Assembly: GCF_002266285.1 (NCBI RefSeq)
Contig: NZ_NPMS01000001.1
Coordinates: 186,001-250,000, forward strand
DNA length: 64,000 bases
Direction of reading: 5' to 3'
Origin: Virgibacillus indicus
GTDB taxonomy: Bacteria > Bacillota > Bacilli > Bacillales > Amphibacillaceae
Shown: in pieces, positions 9,725 through 18,147 of the stretch
How positions within the stretch are numbered: position 1 is the stretch's first letter
How the letters are laid out: every line of letters begins with the position of its first letter
Position numbers and translations under genes: made by a program
The notes under the pieces: model-generated
Database searches by the model: none
What the model saw: only the letters and a program-made list of their open reading frames with translations
Told to the model about the DNA's origin: nothing

Positions 9725-11100
9725 TGAAGTATTTGTTCACCAAACCTATGATCACGTATGTTATCGGGACTTTCCTGACTTTTATTTTTACAGGCATCGT
9801 TTTAAGTCAGGTGGTTGATAATTATATTGTTCTTGCTGCTGTATTGCTCACTGCATTTATATGCATAATTCTTATATTGCTTCATATATACGACCGTCAT
9901 ATTAAGCCGATTAATAAAGCAACGAAAACGATGGAAGAAATAGTGAAAGGAAATTACACGGCGAGAATCCATCATTCATCCACAAGTGCAATCGGTGAAT
10001 TAATACAAAAAGTGAATAAATTAGCACGCAATTTAAGTGAACTGTCCATTCAGGAGCAAATGCAGTCAGAACAGCTGACTACGGTAATTGATAATACAGA
10101 AAGCGGACTTGTATTAATTGATTCCAAAGGTTACATACATTTGGTGAACCGAAAATTCATTTCCATGTTTGGCAATACTGTCAAAGATTATAGAGGATAT
10201 CTTTATTATGATGTCCTGGATAATGAAACGATTCATGAGACGGTGCAAAAAACGTTTTTATATGAAAAAGCGGTGAAAGAGTCATTTACACATATCAGCG
10301 GACTTGACAAATATCACTTGGAAATAGTAGGTGCTCCAATTTTTAATGAACGAAATATGATCAGAGGAGCAGTGCTTGTTTTATACGATATCACCGAATT
10401 GAGAAATCTTGAAATAATGCGTAAAGATTTCGTGGCAAATGTCTCTCATGAACTTAAAACGCCAATAACTTCCATCAAAGGATTTGCGGAAACACTATTG
10501 GATAATGATATGGAGGATGAAGAAGCAAGAGATGAATTTCTAAAAATCATCTATACGGAAAGCAACCGTCTGCAGCTTTTAATTGAAGACCTATTAACAT
10601 TATCGAAATTGGAAAAAGATGATTTTCCTCTAGCGCTGACAAGTATAAATGTGAAAGCCTTGGTTGAAGAAATAATACCTGTAATTGCTCAAAAAGCAGA
10701 TCAAAAACAATTATTATTGTCCTGTCATGTTGATGAGGGGATTACGTTTACTGCGGATAAGGAAAGGGTTAAACAAATTTTTATTAACCTTTTGGACAAT
10801 GCGATTAACTATACCCCTCCAAACGGAGAAGTTCAACTTGATGTAACAACAAGAGATGAATATGTTTATATTAAGGTGACTGATACGGGAATTGGGATTG
10901 ATGAACAAGCACAAAATCGGATTTTTGAGCGTTTTTACAGAGTAGACAGGGCTAGAAGCAGAAATACTGGTGGAACAGGACTGGGACTGGCAATCGTAAA
11001 ACATATTGTTGAGGTGCACGAAGGCAAAATCGAGATTGTAAGTGAATTAGATAAGGGGACTGCCATCCATATTTATTTACCAATGAATAGACCAGAATAA
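9721..11100 (+). CDS. phoR: PhoR sensor histidine kinase, form lacking an extracytoplasmic domain
   Basis: Sensor kinase partner of PhoP, 459 residues against about 580 in B. subtilis. Two membrane helices (about 11-30 and 35-55) are separated by only a few residues, so the usual extracytoplasmic sensor domain is missing. A HAMP linker (about 57-110), a PAS domain (about 115-225) and the kinase core follow. The phosphoacceptor is His243 in VSHELKTPITS, the N box is NLLDNAINYT, and the ATP-lid motifs are DTGIGI and GTGLGLAIV. GTG at 9721 or ATG at 9724 overlaps the phoP stop, implying translational coupling. Signal input is likely through the PAS domain or the membrane helices. Confidence 0.9.
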   Translation: MMKYLFTKPMITYVIGTFLTFIFTGIVLSQVVDNYIVLAAVLLTAFICIILILLHIYDRHIKPINKATKTMEEIVKGNYTARIHHSSTSAIGELIQKVNKLARNLSELSIQEQMQSEQLTTVIDNTESGLVLIDSKGYIHLVNRKFISMFGNTVKDYRGYLYYDVLDNETIHETVQKTFLYEKAVKESFTHISGLDKYHLEIVGAPIFNERNMIRGAVLVLYDITELRNLEIMRKDFVANVSHELKTPITSIKGFAETLLDNDMEDEEARDEFLKIIYTESNRLQLLIEDLLTLSKLEKDDFPLALTSINVKALVEEIIPVIAQKADQKQLLLSCHVDEGITFTADKERVKQIFINLLDNAINYTPPNGEVQLDVTTRDEYVYIKVTDTGIGIDEQAQNRIFERFYRVDRARSRNTGGTGLGLAIVKHIVEVHEGKIEIVSELDKGTAIHIYLPMNRPE

Positions 11101-11101
11101 G

Positions 11102-11136
11102 AAAAACATCCTCAATTCCAGGAGGATGTTTTTCGT
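11102..11136 (+). terminator. Terminator after phoR
   Basis: A 12-bp perfect stem (11102-11113 with 11122-11133, 8-nt loop) ends in a T run immediately after the phoR stop. Confidence 0.88.
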
Positions 11137-11207
11137 TATTTTTTCTTTTCCATTTAGACAATGATAAAATAAGGTTAGTGATTACTTTTTCAGGAGGGGA
11201 TAGCCAG

Positions 11208-13847
11208 ATGGCAGAGAAATTAGTTTTGATTGATGGAAACAGTATTATTTACCGTGCATTTTTTGCACTTCCACTATTGAACAATGATAAGGGAGTATAC
11301 ACGAACGCAGTGTATGGATTTACCACTATGCTGATGCGGATATTGGAGGAAGAAAAGCCAACACACATGCTGGTTGCTTTTGATGCGGGAAAAACGACGT
11401 TCCGGCACAAAACGTACAAGGAATACAAAGGCGGACGTCAAAAGACACCACCTGAATTATCTGAACAATTTCCGTTAATGAAAGAACTGCTAGATGCTTT
11501 CCAGATCAAGCATTACCAATTGGAACAATATGAGGCGGATGACATTATCGGAACCCTTTCAGCGCAGGGGAATAAAAACAAATGGGATGTAACCGTAATT
11601 TCAGGTGATAAGGATTTATTGCAGCTTGTATCTGATCAGGTATCTGTCAGTCTCACTAAAAAAGGAATCAGTGAGGTGGAAAAATATACACCGGATTATA
11701 TGAAAAACAAGATGGAGATTTCTCCTGAACAGATTATTGACTTAAAAGCACTGATGGGAGATAAATCTGATAATATCCCGGGTGTGCCAGGTGTCGGTGA
11801 GAAAACAGCCACAAAATTACTTAAGGAATTTGAAACGCTTGAAGAGGTATACAACCATATAGATGAAGTCAGCGGGAAAAAGCTGAAAGAAAACCTGGTC
11901 GCACATAAAGATGACGCATTTATGAGTAAGGACCTTGTTACAATAAATTGTGATTCACCAATTGAAGTAGCTGCGGATGAACTCACCTACGATGGCTACC
12001 AGCCAGCAAATGTCAGTGCAGCTTTCAAGGATCTTGGATTTCAATCATTATTAAGTCGTGTAGAAGGGGAATCACTGGAAAGCGAAGACAGCAAAGCTGA
12101 AATGAAGGAAATCGAATTTACACTGCTGGATCAAGTGAAAGAAGAGATTTTTACAGGAAAAGAAGCACTGGTCGTGGAAATGATTAGTGAAAATTACCAT
12201 ACTGGGGAAATAAATGGGTTTGGAATTGCAAATGAGGAAAATAAATATTTTATCCCAAAAAATGTTGCACTCAACTCAGATGTCTTTAAAAAATGGGCAG
12301 AAGACTCCAGTAAATTGAAATATGTTTTTGATGCGAAAAAAACGCTTGTAGCGTTACTAAGAAATAATATTCATATTAAAGGCATAACCTTTGATATGCT
12401 GCTTACATCCTATCTGCTTAACCCATCTGAAAATAATCATGACATTCCAGCAATTGGAAACAGATATGGTATGACGGATGTTTTATTTGATGAGGAAGTG
12501 TATGGAAAAGGGGCTAAATTGAAGGCGCCTGAATTGGACATGTTAGCTGAACATGTTGTCAGGAAAACAAGAACATTATTTTCTCTGAAGGATGAAATGG
12601 AAGAGGAACTGAAGAAAAATGAGCAATATGAATTATGCAAAGAGCTGGAAATGCCGCTTGCACTTATATTAGGAGAAATGGAACATCAAGGTGTTCTGGT
12701 TGATGTGAATCGCCTGACAGAAATGGGTGACGACTTGAAAGAACGCCTGAAAGAGCTTGAAAATGAAATTTATGAGCTTGCAGGGGAAGAATTTAATGTT
12801 AATTCACCAAAACAATTGGGCCCTATTCTATTTGAGAAACTAAAGCTTCCAGTTATTAAAAAAACAAAAACAGGCTATTCTACAGCTGCTGATGTACTCG
12901 AAAAACTGGAAGGGGAACATGAAATTATTCCGAAGCTGCTGATATACAGACAATTAGGCAAATTGCAGTCTACTTATATTGTAGGTTTATTAAAAGTTGT
13001 CAATAATGATACAAGCAAAATTCATACTACCTTTAACCAGGCGTTGACACAAACGGGCAGATTAAGCTCAATCGAACCAAACCTGCAAAATATTCCTATT
13101 CGTCTGGAAGAAGGAAGGAAAATTCGCCAGGCTTTTGTCCCTGCAAATAAAGACTGGATCATGTTTGCAGCAGACTATTCGCAGATTGAATTGCGGGTAT
13201 TGGCACATATTGCAGGAGATGAGAAGTTAATTTCTGCATTTAATAATGACTTGGATATTCATACGCAGACAGCGATGGATGTTTTTCATGTAAATGAAGA
13301 TGAAGTCACTGCCAATATGCGTCGCCAGGCAAAGGCTGTCAACTTTGGAATTGTGTATGGGATCAGTGACTATGGTCTTTCACAAAATTTAGGGATTACC
13401 CGTAAAGAGGCCAAACAATTCATTGACCGTTATTTTGAAAGTTATCCAGGGGTCAAAACCTATATGGAGGATATTGTTCAGGAAGCGAAGCATAAGGGAT
13501 ACGTCAGCACGTTGATGAAACGAAGAAGATATTTGCCTGAAATAACTAGCAGGAACTTTAATTTACGAAGTTTTGCTGAGCGAACTGCAATGAATACACC
13601 GATACAAGGCAGTGCTGCCGATATCATTAAGAAAGCAATGATTGATCTGGATGGAAAACTAAAAGAAGAGAAATTAAAAGCACGTATGCTTCTGCAGGTA
13701 CATGATGAATTGATACTAGAAGCACCAAAAGGAGAAATTGATAAATTAAAAGAAATAGTTCCAGCAATGATGGAAGGGACTTTCGATTTAACCGTTCCAT
13801 TAAAGGTTGATTATGCCTTTGGAGACAGCTGGTTTGATGCAAAATAA
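11208..13847 (+). CDS. polA: DNA polymerase I
   Basis: Fills repair gaps and removes Okazaki primers. The start at 11208 follows AGGAGGGG (11192-11199) by 8 nt and gives 879 residues. Residues 1-290 form the 5'-3' exonuclease/flap domain with metal-binding acids (FDAGKTTFRH, YEADDIIG, SGDKDLLQL, the DKSDNIPGVPGVG loop). Residues 300-470 correspond to the 3'-5' exonuclease fold, but the DxE catalytic motif is absent, as in other Bacillus Pol I enzymes. The polymerase domain has motif A (DYSQIELRVLAH), motif B (RRQAKAVNFGIVYG) and motif C (QVHDELILE). mutM and coaE follow closely, forming a repair-linked operon. Confidence 0.97.
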   Translation: MAEKLVLIDGNSIIYRAFFALPLLNNDKGVYTNAVYGFTTMLMRILEEEKPTHMLVAFDAGKTTFRHKTYKEYKGGRQKTPPELSEQFPLMKELLDAFQIKHYQLEQYEADDIIGTLSAQGNKNKWDVTVISGDKDLLQLVSDQVSVSLTKKGISEVEKYTPDYMKNKMEISPEQIIDLKALMGDKSDNIPGVPGVGEKTATKLLKEFETLEEVYNHIDEVSGKKLKENLVAHKDDAFMSKDLVTINCDSPIEVAADELTYDGYQPANVSAAFKDLGFQSLLSRVEGESLESEDSKAEMKEIEFTLLDQVKEEIFTGKEALVVEMISENYHTGEINGFGIANEENKYFIPKNVALNSDVFKKWAEDSSKLKYVFDAKKTLVALLRNNIHIKGITFDMLLTSYLLNPSENNHDIPAIGNRYGMTDVLFDEEVYGKGAKLKAPELDMLAEHVVRKTRTLFSLKDEMEEELKKNEQYELCKELEMPLALILGEMEHQGVLVDVNRLTEMGDDLKERLKELENEIYELAGEEFNVNSPKQLGPILFEKLKLPVIKKTKTGYSTAADVLEKLEGEHEIIPKLLIYRQLGKLQSTYIVGLLKVVNNDTSKIHTTFNQALTQTGRLSSIEPNLQNIPIRLEEGRKIRQAFVPANKDWIMFAADYSQIELRVLAHIAGDEKLISAFNNDLDIHTQTAMDVFHVNEDEVTANMRRQAKAVNFGIVYGISDYGLSQNLGITRKEAKQFIDRYFESYPGVKTYMEDIVQEAKHKGYVSTLMKRRRYLPEITSRNFNLRSFAERTAMNTPIQGSAADIIKKAMIDLDGKLKEEKLKARMLLQVHDELILEAPKGEIDKLKEIVPAMMEGTFDLTVPLKVDYAFGDSWFDAK

Positions 13848-13862
13848 GGAGAATGGGAAGAC

Positions 13863-14690
13863 ATGCCGGAATTACCAGAAGTAGAAACAATCAAGAATAC
13901 ATTAAAGCAATTTATTATGAATAAAACAATTAAAGAAGCAGACATATACTGGCCGAAGATTATAAAAATGCCTGACGATATAGAGCAATTTAAAGTAATG
14001 ATCACAGGACAGAAAATCAATGATCTTAGTCGAAGAGGAAAGTTCCTGCTGTTTTATTTAGATGATTATGTTTTAATTTCTCATTTACGCATGGAAGGAA
14101 AATACAGTGTTCATAAAACAGATGAACCGGTTAAAAAGCATACCCATGTTATTTTCAGGTTTACTGATGGGGAAGAGCTGCGCTACAATGACGTGCGTAA
14201 ATTTGGAACGATGCATTTATATAATAAAGGGGAAGAATTTATTAATAAACCGTTAACCCTGCTTGGGCCGGATCCTTTCGATGAAACTTTTACCTTTGAT
14301 TACTTTTATCAAAAACTTAAAAAAACTGATCGCTTTATTAAATCTGCCCTGCTTGATCAAACAATTGTAACAGGTCTTGGAAATATCTATGTTGATGAAA
14401 CATTATACAAAGCTGGGGTTCACCCATTGAAGCGCTCCAGCAAACTTACAAAAAAAGAAGTGTACCGCATTCAGGAACAGGCAATTGCAACATTGGAAGC
14501 AGCAGTAAAGCAGGGAGGCACCACGATCCGCTCTTACGTAAACAGTCAAGGAGATATGGGAATGTTCCAGCAGGAGCTGTTTGTATATGGCCAGGAAAAT
14601 AAAGCATGCAAACAATGCGGAAGCCCAATTGTAAAATTGAAAGTCGGCGGACGTGGTACACATGTATGTACAACTTGTCAAAAAAACTAA
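13863..14690 (+). CDS. mutM: Formamidopyrimidine-DNA glycosylase
   Basis: Removes oxidised purines such as 8-oxoguanine and nicks the abasic site. The catalytic N-terminus PELPEVET (Pro2, Glu3) is intact, so the ATG at 13863 is certain. A lysine in RRGKFLLF near residue 57 and the helix-two-turn-helix around LLDQTIVTGLGNIYVDE (about 161-177) bind DNA. The C-terminal zinc finger has four cysteines (CKQCG and CTTCQ, about 246-273). At 275 residues it has normal length. It starts 15 bp after polA and is followed after 12 bp by coaE. The ytaF gene that lies between them in B. subtilis is not present. Confidence 0.96.
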   Translation: MPELPEVETIKNTLKQFIMNKTIKEADIYWPKIIKMPDDIEQFKVMITGQKINDLSRRGKFLLFYLDDYVLISHLRMEGKYSVHKTDEPVKKHTHVIFRFTDGEELRYNDVRKFGTMHLYNKGEEFINKPLTLLGPDPFDETFTFDYFYQKLKKTDRFIKSALLDQTIVTGLGNIYVDETLYKAGVHPLKRSSKLTKKEVYRIQEQAIATLEAAVKQGGTTIRSYVNSQGDMGMFQQELFVYGQENKACKQCGSPIVKLKVGGRGTHVCTTCQKN

Positions 14691-14702
14691 GAGGTGACAG
14701 AA

Positions 14703-15302
14703 ATGGCATTGGTTATAGGACTGACAGGAAGCATCGCAAGTGGAAAAAGTACTGTTTCCCTCATGTTTGATGATTTTAATATACCAGTTATTGATGCAGA
14801 TAAAATTTCACGGGAGGTTGTTAACCCCGGGGAGAAAGCTTATAATCAAATTATTGAAGCATTTGGGGACGAGATTCTGCTTGATGATAAGACACTTGAC
14901 CGTAAAAAGCTTGGTGCCATTATCTTTACTAATGAGCTAAAACGAAAAACGTTAAATGAAATTGTCCATCCTGCGGTAAGAGAAAAAATGCTTGAGCGAA
15001 GAGATGAATATATTGAAGCAGGTGCCAGCAGTGTGGTTCTTGATATTCCTTTATTATTTGAAAGCAAGCTAACCCATTTTGTTGATAGAACAGTAGTTGT
15101 ATATGTAGATGAAACAGTGCAGCTGAACCGTTTAATGGAACGTGATGGCTATACGGAGGAAGAAGCAAGACAGCGGATTAACTCCCAACTAACCGTTAAG
15201 GAAAAAGCAAATATGGCTGATGCAGTCATTGATAATAATGGAAGCAAATATGAATCTTTTCAGCAGCTGGAGAAATTATTAAAAGAATGGAAAGTGATCT
15301 AA
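14703..15302 (+). CDS. coaE: Dephospho-CoA kinase
   Basis: Catalyses the last step of coenzyme A synthesis, phosphorylating dephospho-CoA. The start at 14703 is placed 6 nt after GAGGTG (14691-14696), giving 199 residues; the GTG at 14694 is part of that site. The P-loop GLTGSIASGKST is at residues 6-17. The dephospho-CoA binding region (DADKISREVVNPG, about 32-44), the DIPLLFE segment near 105 and the lid with RLMERDG near 140 are all present. It closes the polA-mutM-coaE operon, with a very strong terminator behind it. Confidence 0.95.
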   Translation: MALVIGLTGSIASGKSTVSLMFDDFNIPVIDADKISREVVNPGEKAYNQIIEAFGDEILLDDKTLDRKKLGAIIFTNELKRKTLNEIVHPAVREKMLERRDEYIEAGASSVVLDIPLLFESKLTHFVDRTVVVYVDETVQLNRLMERDGYTEEEARQRINSQLTVKEKANMADAVIDNNGSKYESFQQLEKLLKEWKVI

Positions 15303-15307
15303 AATTT

Positions 15308-15360
15308 AATAAGACCTGGATTCAGACAATTAATTGTTTGAATCCAGGTCTTATTTTATT
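15308..15360 (+). terminator. Terminator after coaE
   Basis: A 17-bp perfect stem (15308-15324 with 15339-15355) continues inward through ACAAT/ATTGT to a very small loop and ends in a T-rich tail. Confidence 0.9.
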
Positions 15361-15385
15361 ATCTTTTCGCAAAGTATTGTTGCTA

Positions 15386-15777
15386 TTGATGTAAACTGCG
15401 AATTACTTGAAATTACGGTTGGGCGACCGCTGCGGAAATACACTACGCTTTCCGTGGGCGGCTGATGAGCCTCCTCGAGCTGTCGCTCTGCGGGGTCTCA
15501 TCTAGGCCTCTGCTCCCACAGGAGTCTCCGCGTATTTCCTTCGCTGAGGATCTGGTTAGTGCCAATGAACAGCATTAGTAATAATATACAAAGCATCTAA
15601 CCACCTCACCAGTTCGGGTGAGCGGAGGGCGGTGACTCCTGCGGGAAAAGCACGAGTCCGAAGACCCCGCAGAGTGGTTTTCTCGAGGAGGCTGAGGCCG
15701 TGCCCGCGGAAAGCATCCGCCCGGAGCGATCCCGGACGGCGATTATAGCAGATGCTAAGTAATTCGCAGTCTATAGA
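15386..15777. repeat. Structured intergenic element A with inverted terminal signatures
   Basis: A 392-bp GC-rich element in an AT-rich genome. It is bounded by the inverted signatures ACTGCGAATTACTT (15395-15408) and its reverse complement (15757-15770). Inside, two diverged arms face each other: CCTCCTCGAG at 15470-15479 against 15682-15691, TGCGGGGTCT at 15489-15498 against 15662-15671, AGGAGTC at 15520-15526 against 15634-15640. The arms could fold into one long hairpin. The right arm is repeated almost unchanged at 36.14-36.38 kb. No coding potential is credible in it. Confidence 0.85.
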
Positions 15778-15913
15778 TATTGTGTCAATAACAACAACTC
15801 CTTTTGACAGGACGATCAGCACATAGTCTCAATTCTCCTTGGAGGGGCAAACCGATGGTATTAACTCAACTTTTTAATAAACAGCCTTAATTTATAAATA
15901 TGATAAAAATAAG

Positions 15914-15942
15914 AGCACATTTCTTTTTAAATGTGCTATACT
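15914..15942 (+). promoter_or_regulatory. gapB promoter region with CcpN operator-like site
   Basis: TGTGCTATACT (15932-15942) matches, at every position, the TRTGHYATAYW consensus I recall for CcpN, the repressor of gluconeogenic genes in B. subtilis. Its right half TATACT (15937-15942) could itself be the -10 hexamer. The site is also the right arm of a 9-bp inverted repeat (15914-15922 with 15929-15937). No good -35 is visible. Confidence 0.5.
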
Positions 15943-15990
15943 AATTAATATAAAAATAAAATGAGTATAACATATATAGGAGGATTACAA

Positions 15991-17022
15991 ATGAATAAGA
16001 CTAGAATTGCTATTAATGGTTTTGGCCGGATTGGGAGAATGGTATTCCGTCAGGCTGCCCGAGATAATCAATTAGAGGTTGTTGCAATTAATGCAAGTTA
16101 TCCTCCAGAAACACTTGCACACTTAATTAAATATGATAGCGTACATGGAATTTTTAACGGCGAAGTGAAGGCACTTGAAGATGGATTGGAAGTAAATAAT
16201 AAAAAAGTAGTCATTGTAAATTCCAGAGAACCAGAAAAGCTGCCATGGAAGGAATATGGAATCGATGTAGTTGTTGAGGCAACAGGCAAGTTTAAAACAA
16301 AAGAAACTGCTGGTCTGCATTTGAAGGCTGGGGCGAAAAAAGTAGTAATTACAGCTCCAGGGAAACAGATTGATAAAACGATTGTGATGGGAGTAAATGA
16401 AAAAGAATATCATCCGGAAAAAGATGATGTTATTTCAAATGCTTCCTGTACAACAAATTGTTTGGCACCAGTTGTAAAAGTATTGGATGATAACTTTTCA
16501 ATTAAAAATGGATTGATGACAACCGTTCATGCATTCACAAATGATCAAAAAAACCTGGATAACCCGCATAAGGATCTGCGCCGTGCGAGAGGGTGCACCC
16601 AGTCCATCATCCCGACATCAACCGGTGCTGCAAAAGCACTGGGTGAAGTATTGCCACATTTGAATGGGAAATTGCATGGAATGGCATTACGGGTGCCGAC
16701 ACCAAATGTTTCTTTGGTAGATCTGGTAGTCGATGTAGAAAAATCTGTAACCATTGAAGAAATTAATCGCACCTTCAAAGAGGCAGCTGAAAAAGAAATG
16801 AAGGGAATTATCCAATATAGTGAAGAACCTCTTGTGTCCATCGATTACACAACAACCGAGTTTTCATCAATTATCGATGGATTATCCACTATTGTAATGG
16901 AGGATAACAAAATCAAAGTAATCGCATGGTATGATAATGAATGGGGCTATTCCAAACGTGTTATCGACTTAACAAAATACGTTGGACATTACCTGCATCA
17001 GAAACAGGCAAAAATTTCATAA
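15991..17022 (+). CDS. gapB: Gluconeogenic NADP-preferring glyceraldehyde-3-phosphate dehydrogenase
   Basis: Works in the reductive, gluconeogenic direction, converting 1,3-bisphosphoglycerate to glyceraldehyde 3-phosphate. The start at 15991 lies 7 nt after AGGAGG (15978-15983), giving 344 residues. INGFGRIGR is at residues 8-16 and the catalytic Cys153 is in ASCTTNC. After the second beta strand the sequence reads INASY, where the glycolytic GapA has Asp; loss of this Asp is the known mark of the NADP-using GapB. It stands alone, with a CcpN-like site upstream and a terminator behind. speD, its neighbour in B. subtilis, is absent here. Confidence 0.93.
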   Translation: MNKTRIAINGFGRIGRMVFRQAARDNQLEVVAINASYPPETLAHLIKYDSVHGIFNGEVKALEDGLEVNNKKVVIVNSREPEKLPWKEYGIDVVVEATGKFKTKETAGLHLKAGAKKVVITAPGKQIDKTIVMGVNEKEYHPEKDDVISNASCTTNCLAPVVKVLDDNFSIKNGLMTTVHAFTNDQKNLDNPHKDLRRARGCTQSIIPTSTGAAKALGEVLPHLNGKLHGMALRVPTPNVSLVDLVVDVEKSVTIEEINRTFKEAAEKEMKGIIQYSEEPLVSIDYTTTEFSSIIDGLSTIVMEDNKIKVIAWYDNEWGYSKRVIDLTKYVGHYLHQKQAKIS

Positions 17023-17050
17023 TGCAATTATTTTAAACTAGTAATAATTG

Positions 17051-17106
17051 AACAAGCACATGTATCCTTCCTAAAAGAATATGGATACAGGTGCTTGTTT
17101 TTGTTT
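17051..17106 (+). terminator. Terminator after gapB
   Basis: A 9-bp outer stem (17051-17059 with 17091-17099) and a 7-bp inner stem (17061-17067 with 17083-17089), separated by one mismatch, are followed by a T tract. Confidence 0.88.
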
Positions 17107-17229
17107 TAGCTGATTGATCAGCCTCAAAGACGCAGCTTCATTCCATGTATTTGCAATAGAGGATTTAGTCAAAACATGTTAGAATAGAACTATTATACAT
17201 AGAAACTGAATTCATGTGGGGTGCAGAAA

Positions 17230-17616
17230 ATGTCGTTACGCAATACACTATCAAAATATTTTAATAATCACTCAGAATCAAGGGAAGAACATTGGGACCA
17301 ATCACTCCAAACTCATTATTATAAGACAACCAAAGAAAAAGGGATGCAAATGCTTGAGAATCTTTTTAACAGTTCTCAAAGCTATGAAATTAACTCAATT
17401 TCCAAAGAACATGGTGAAATAAGTGTAATTGTAAAGAAGGGCAGGAAGGCATTTATCGTTGCTACTGTAATTATGGTCCGGCCATACCAGACAGCAATTG
17501 ATTTCTCCGTTACTACGGAGTCTGTATTGCCATTTGATTTTGGTTACAGCTTTAAGTTAATTCAGAAATTATATGAGCAGACAGATAAAGAATTACCAAT
17601 CATCAGAAAAGCGTAA
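17230..17616 (+). CDS. Conserved hypothetical cytosolic protein
   Basis: A 128-residue soluble protein with no signal peptide or membrane segment. The start at 17230 follows a GGGGTG site (17218-17222) by about 7 nt; a GTG at 17221 is the alternative. The N-terminal third is polar and rich in Ser, His and Gln. The C-terminal two thirds (about 55-125) look like an alternating beta-alpha domain. I do not recognise the family and assign no function. It lies between gapB and nrdR, where B. subtilis has speD. It shows none of the SpeD features, in particular no self-cleaving Ser-His-Ser context. Confidence 0.7.
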   Translation: MSLRNTLSKYFNNHSESREEHWDQSLQTHYYKTTKEKGMQMLENLFNSSQSYEINSISKEHGEISVIVKKGRKAFIVATVIMVRPYQTAIDFSVTTESVLPFDFGYSFKLIQKLYEQTDKELPIIRKA

Positions 17617-17651
17617 ATGTACAGATTGAAATAACTGAATGGGGTTGAACG

Positions 17652-18119
17652 ATGGTGAGATGTTCAAATTGCCAAAGTAAAAGTACAAAAGTGCTTGACT
17701 CACGGCCGATTGAAGAAGGCAGATCAATCCGCAGAAGAAGAGAATGTGAGGAATGCGGATTTCGTTTTACAACATTTGAACGGATTGAAGAAGTTCCTTT
17801 AATTGTTGTAAAGAAAGATGGCGCAAGACAGGAATATAGCAGAGAGAAGCTAATTCGCGGACTTATAAAAGCCTGTGAAAAACGTCCAGTTCCACTGGAG
17901 AAAATTGAATTAATTGCACTTGAAGTTGAAAAAGAACTGCGCAATACTGGTGTATCAGAAATAGACAGTAAAGAAATTGGTGAAATGGTAATGGACAGGC
18001 TATCCAAAGTGGATGAAGTTGCCTATGTCCGTTTTGCTTCTGTATATCGCCAGTTTAAAGACATCAGTGTCTTTCTTGATGAACTGAAAGACTTGATAAA
18101 TACAGATAAGAAAAATTGA
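17652..18119 (+). CDS. nrdR: Transcriptional repressor NrdR
   Basis: Represses ribonucleotide reductase genes in response to bound ATP/dATP. The 155-residue protein has the family layout: an N-terminal zinc ribbon with Cys4, Cys7, Cys32 and Cys35 (residues 1-45) and an ATP-cone domain (about 49-139) beginning [18 protein letters not shown]. It usually binds tandem NrdR boxes upstream of nrd operons; no such target lies in this window. It sits 35 bp after the hypothetical gene and 28 bp before dnaB, matching the conserved nrdR-dnaB-dnaI order of Firmicutes. Confidence 0.95.
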   Translation: MVRCSNCQSKSTKVLDSRPIEEGRSIRRRRECEECGFRFTTFERIEEVPLIVVKKDGARQEYSREKLIRGLIKACEKRPVPLEKIELIALEVEKELRNTGVSEIDSKEIGEMVMDRLSKVDEVAYVRFASVYRQFKDISVFLDELKDLINTDKKN

Positions 18120-18147
18120 GTAAGTGAATTTGAAAGGGTTAGATGAA

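Noticed and set aside
15556..15822. Minus-strand ORF of 88 codons within element A
   Set aside because: It covers the hairpin-forming arm, and the similar ORF in element B (36094-36318) does not keep the same frame, so the open frame reflects high GC content.
15855..15890. 11-codon ORF after GGAGG, upstream of gapB
   Set aside because: It ends before the likely gapB promoter, so it cannot be a leader peptide of that transcript, and it is too short to support alone.
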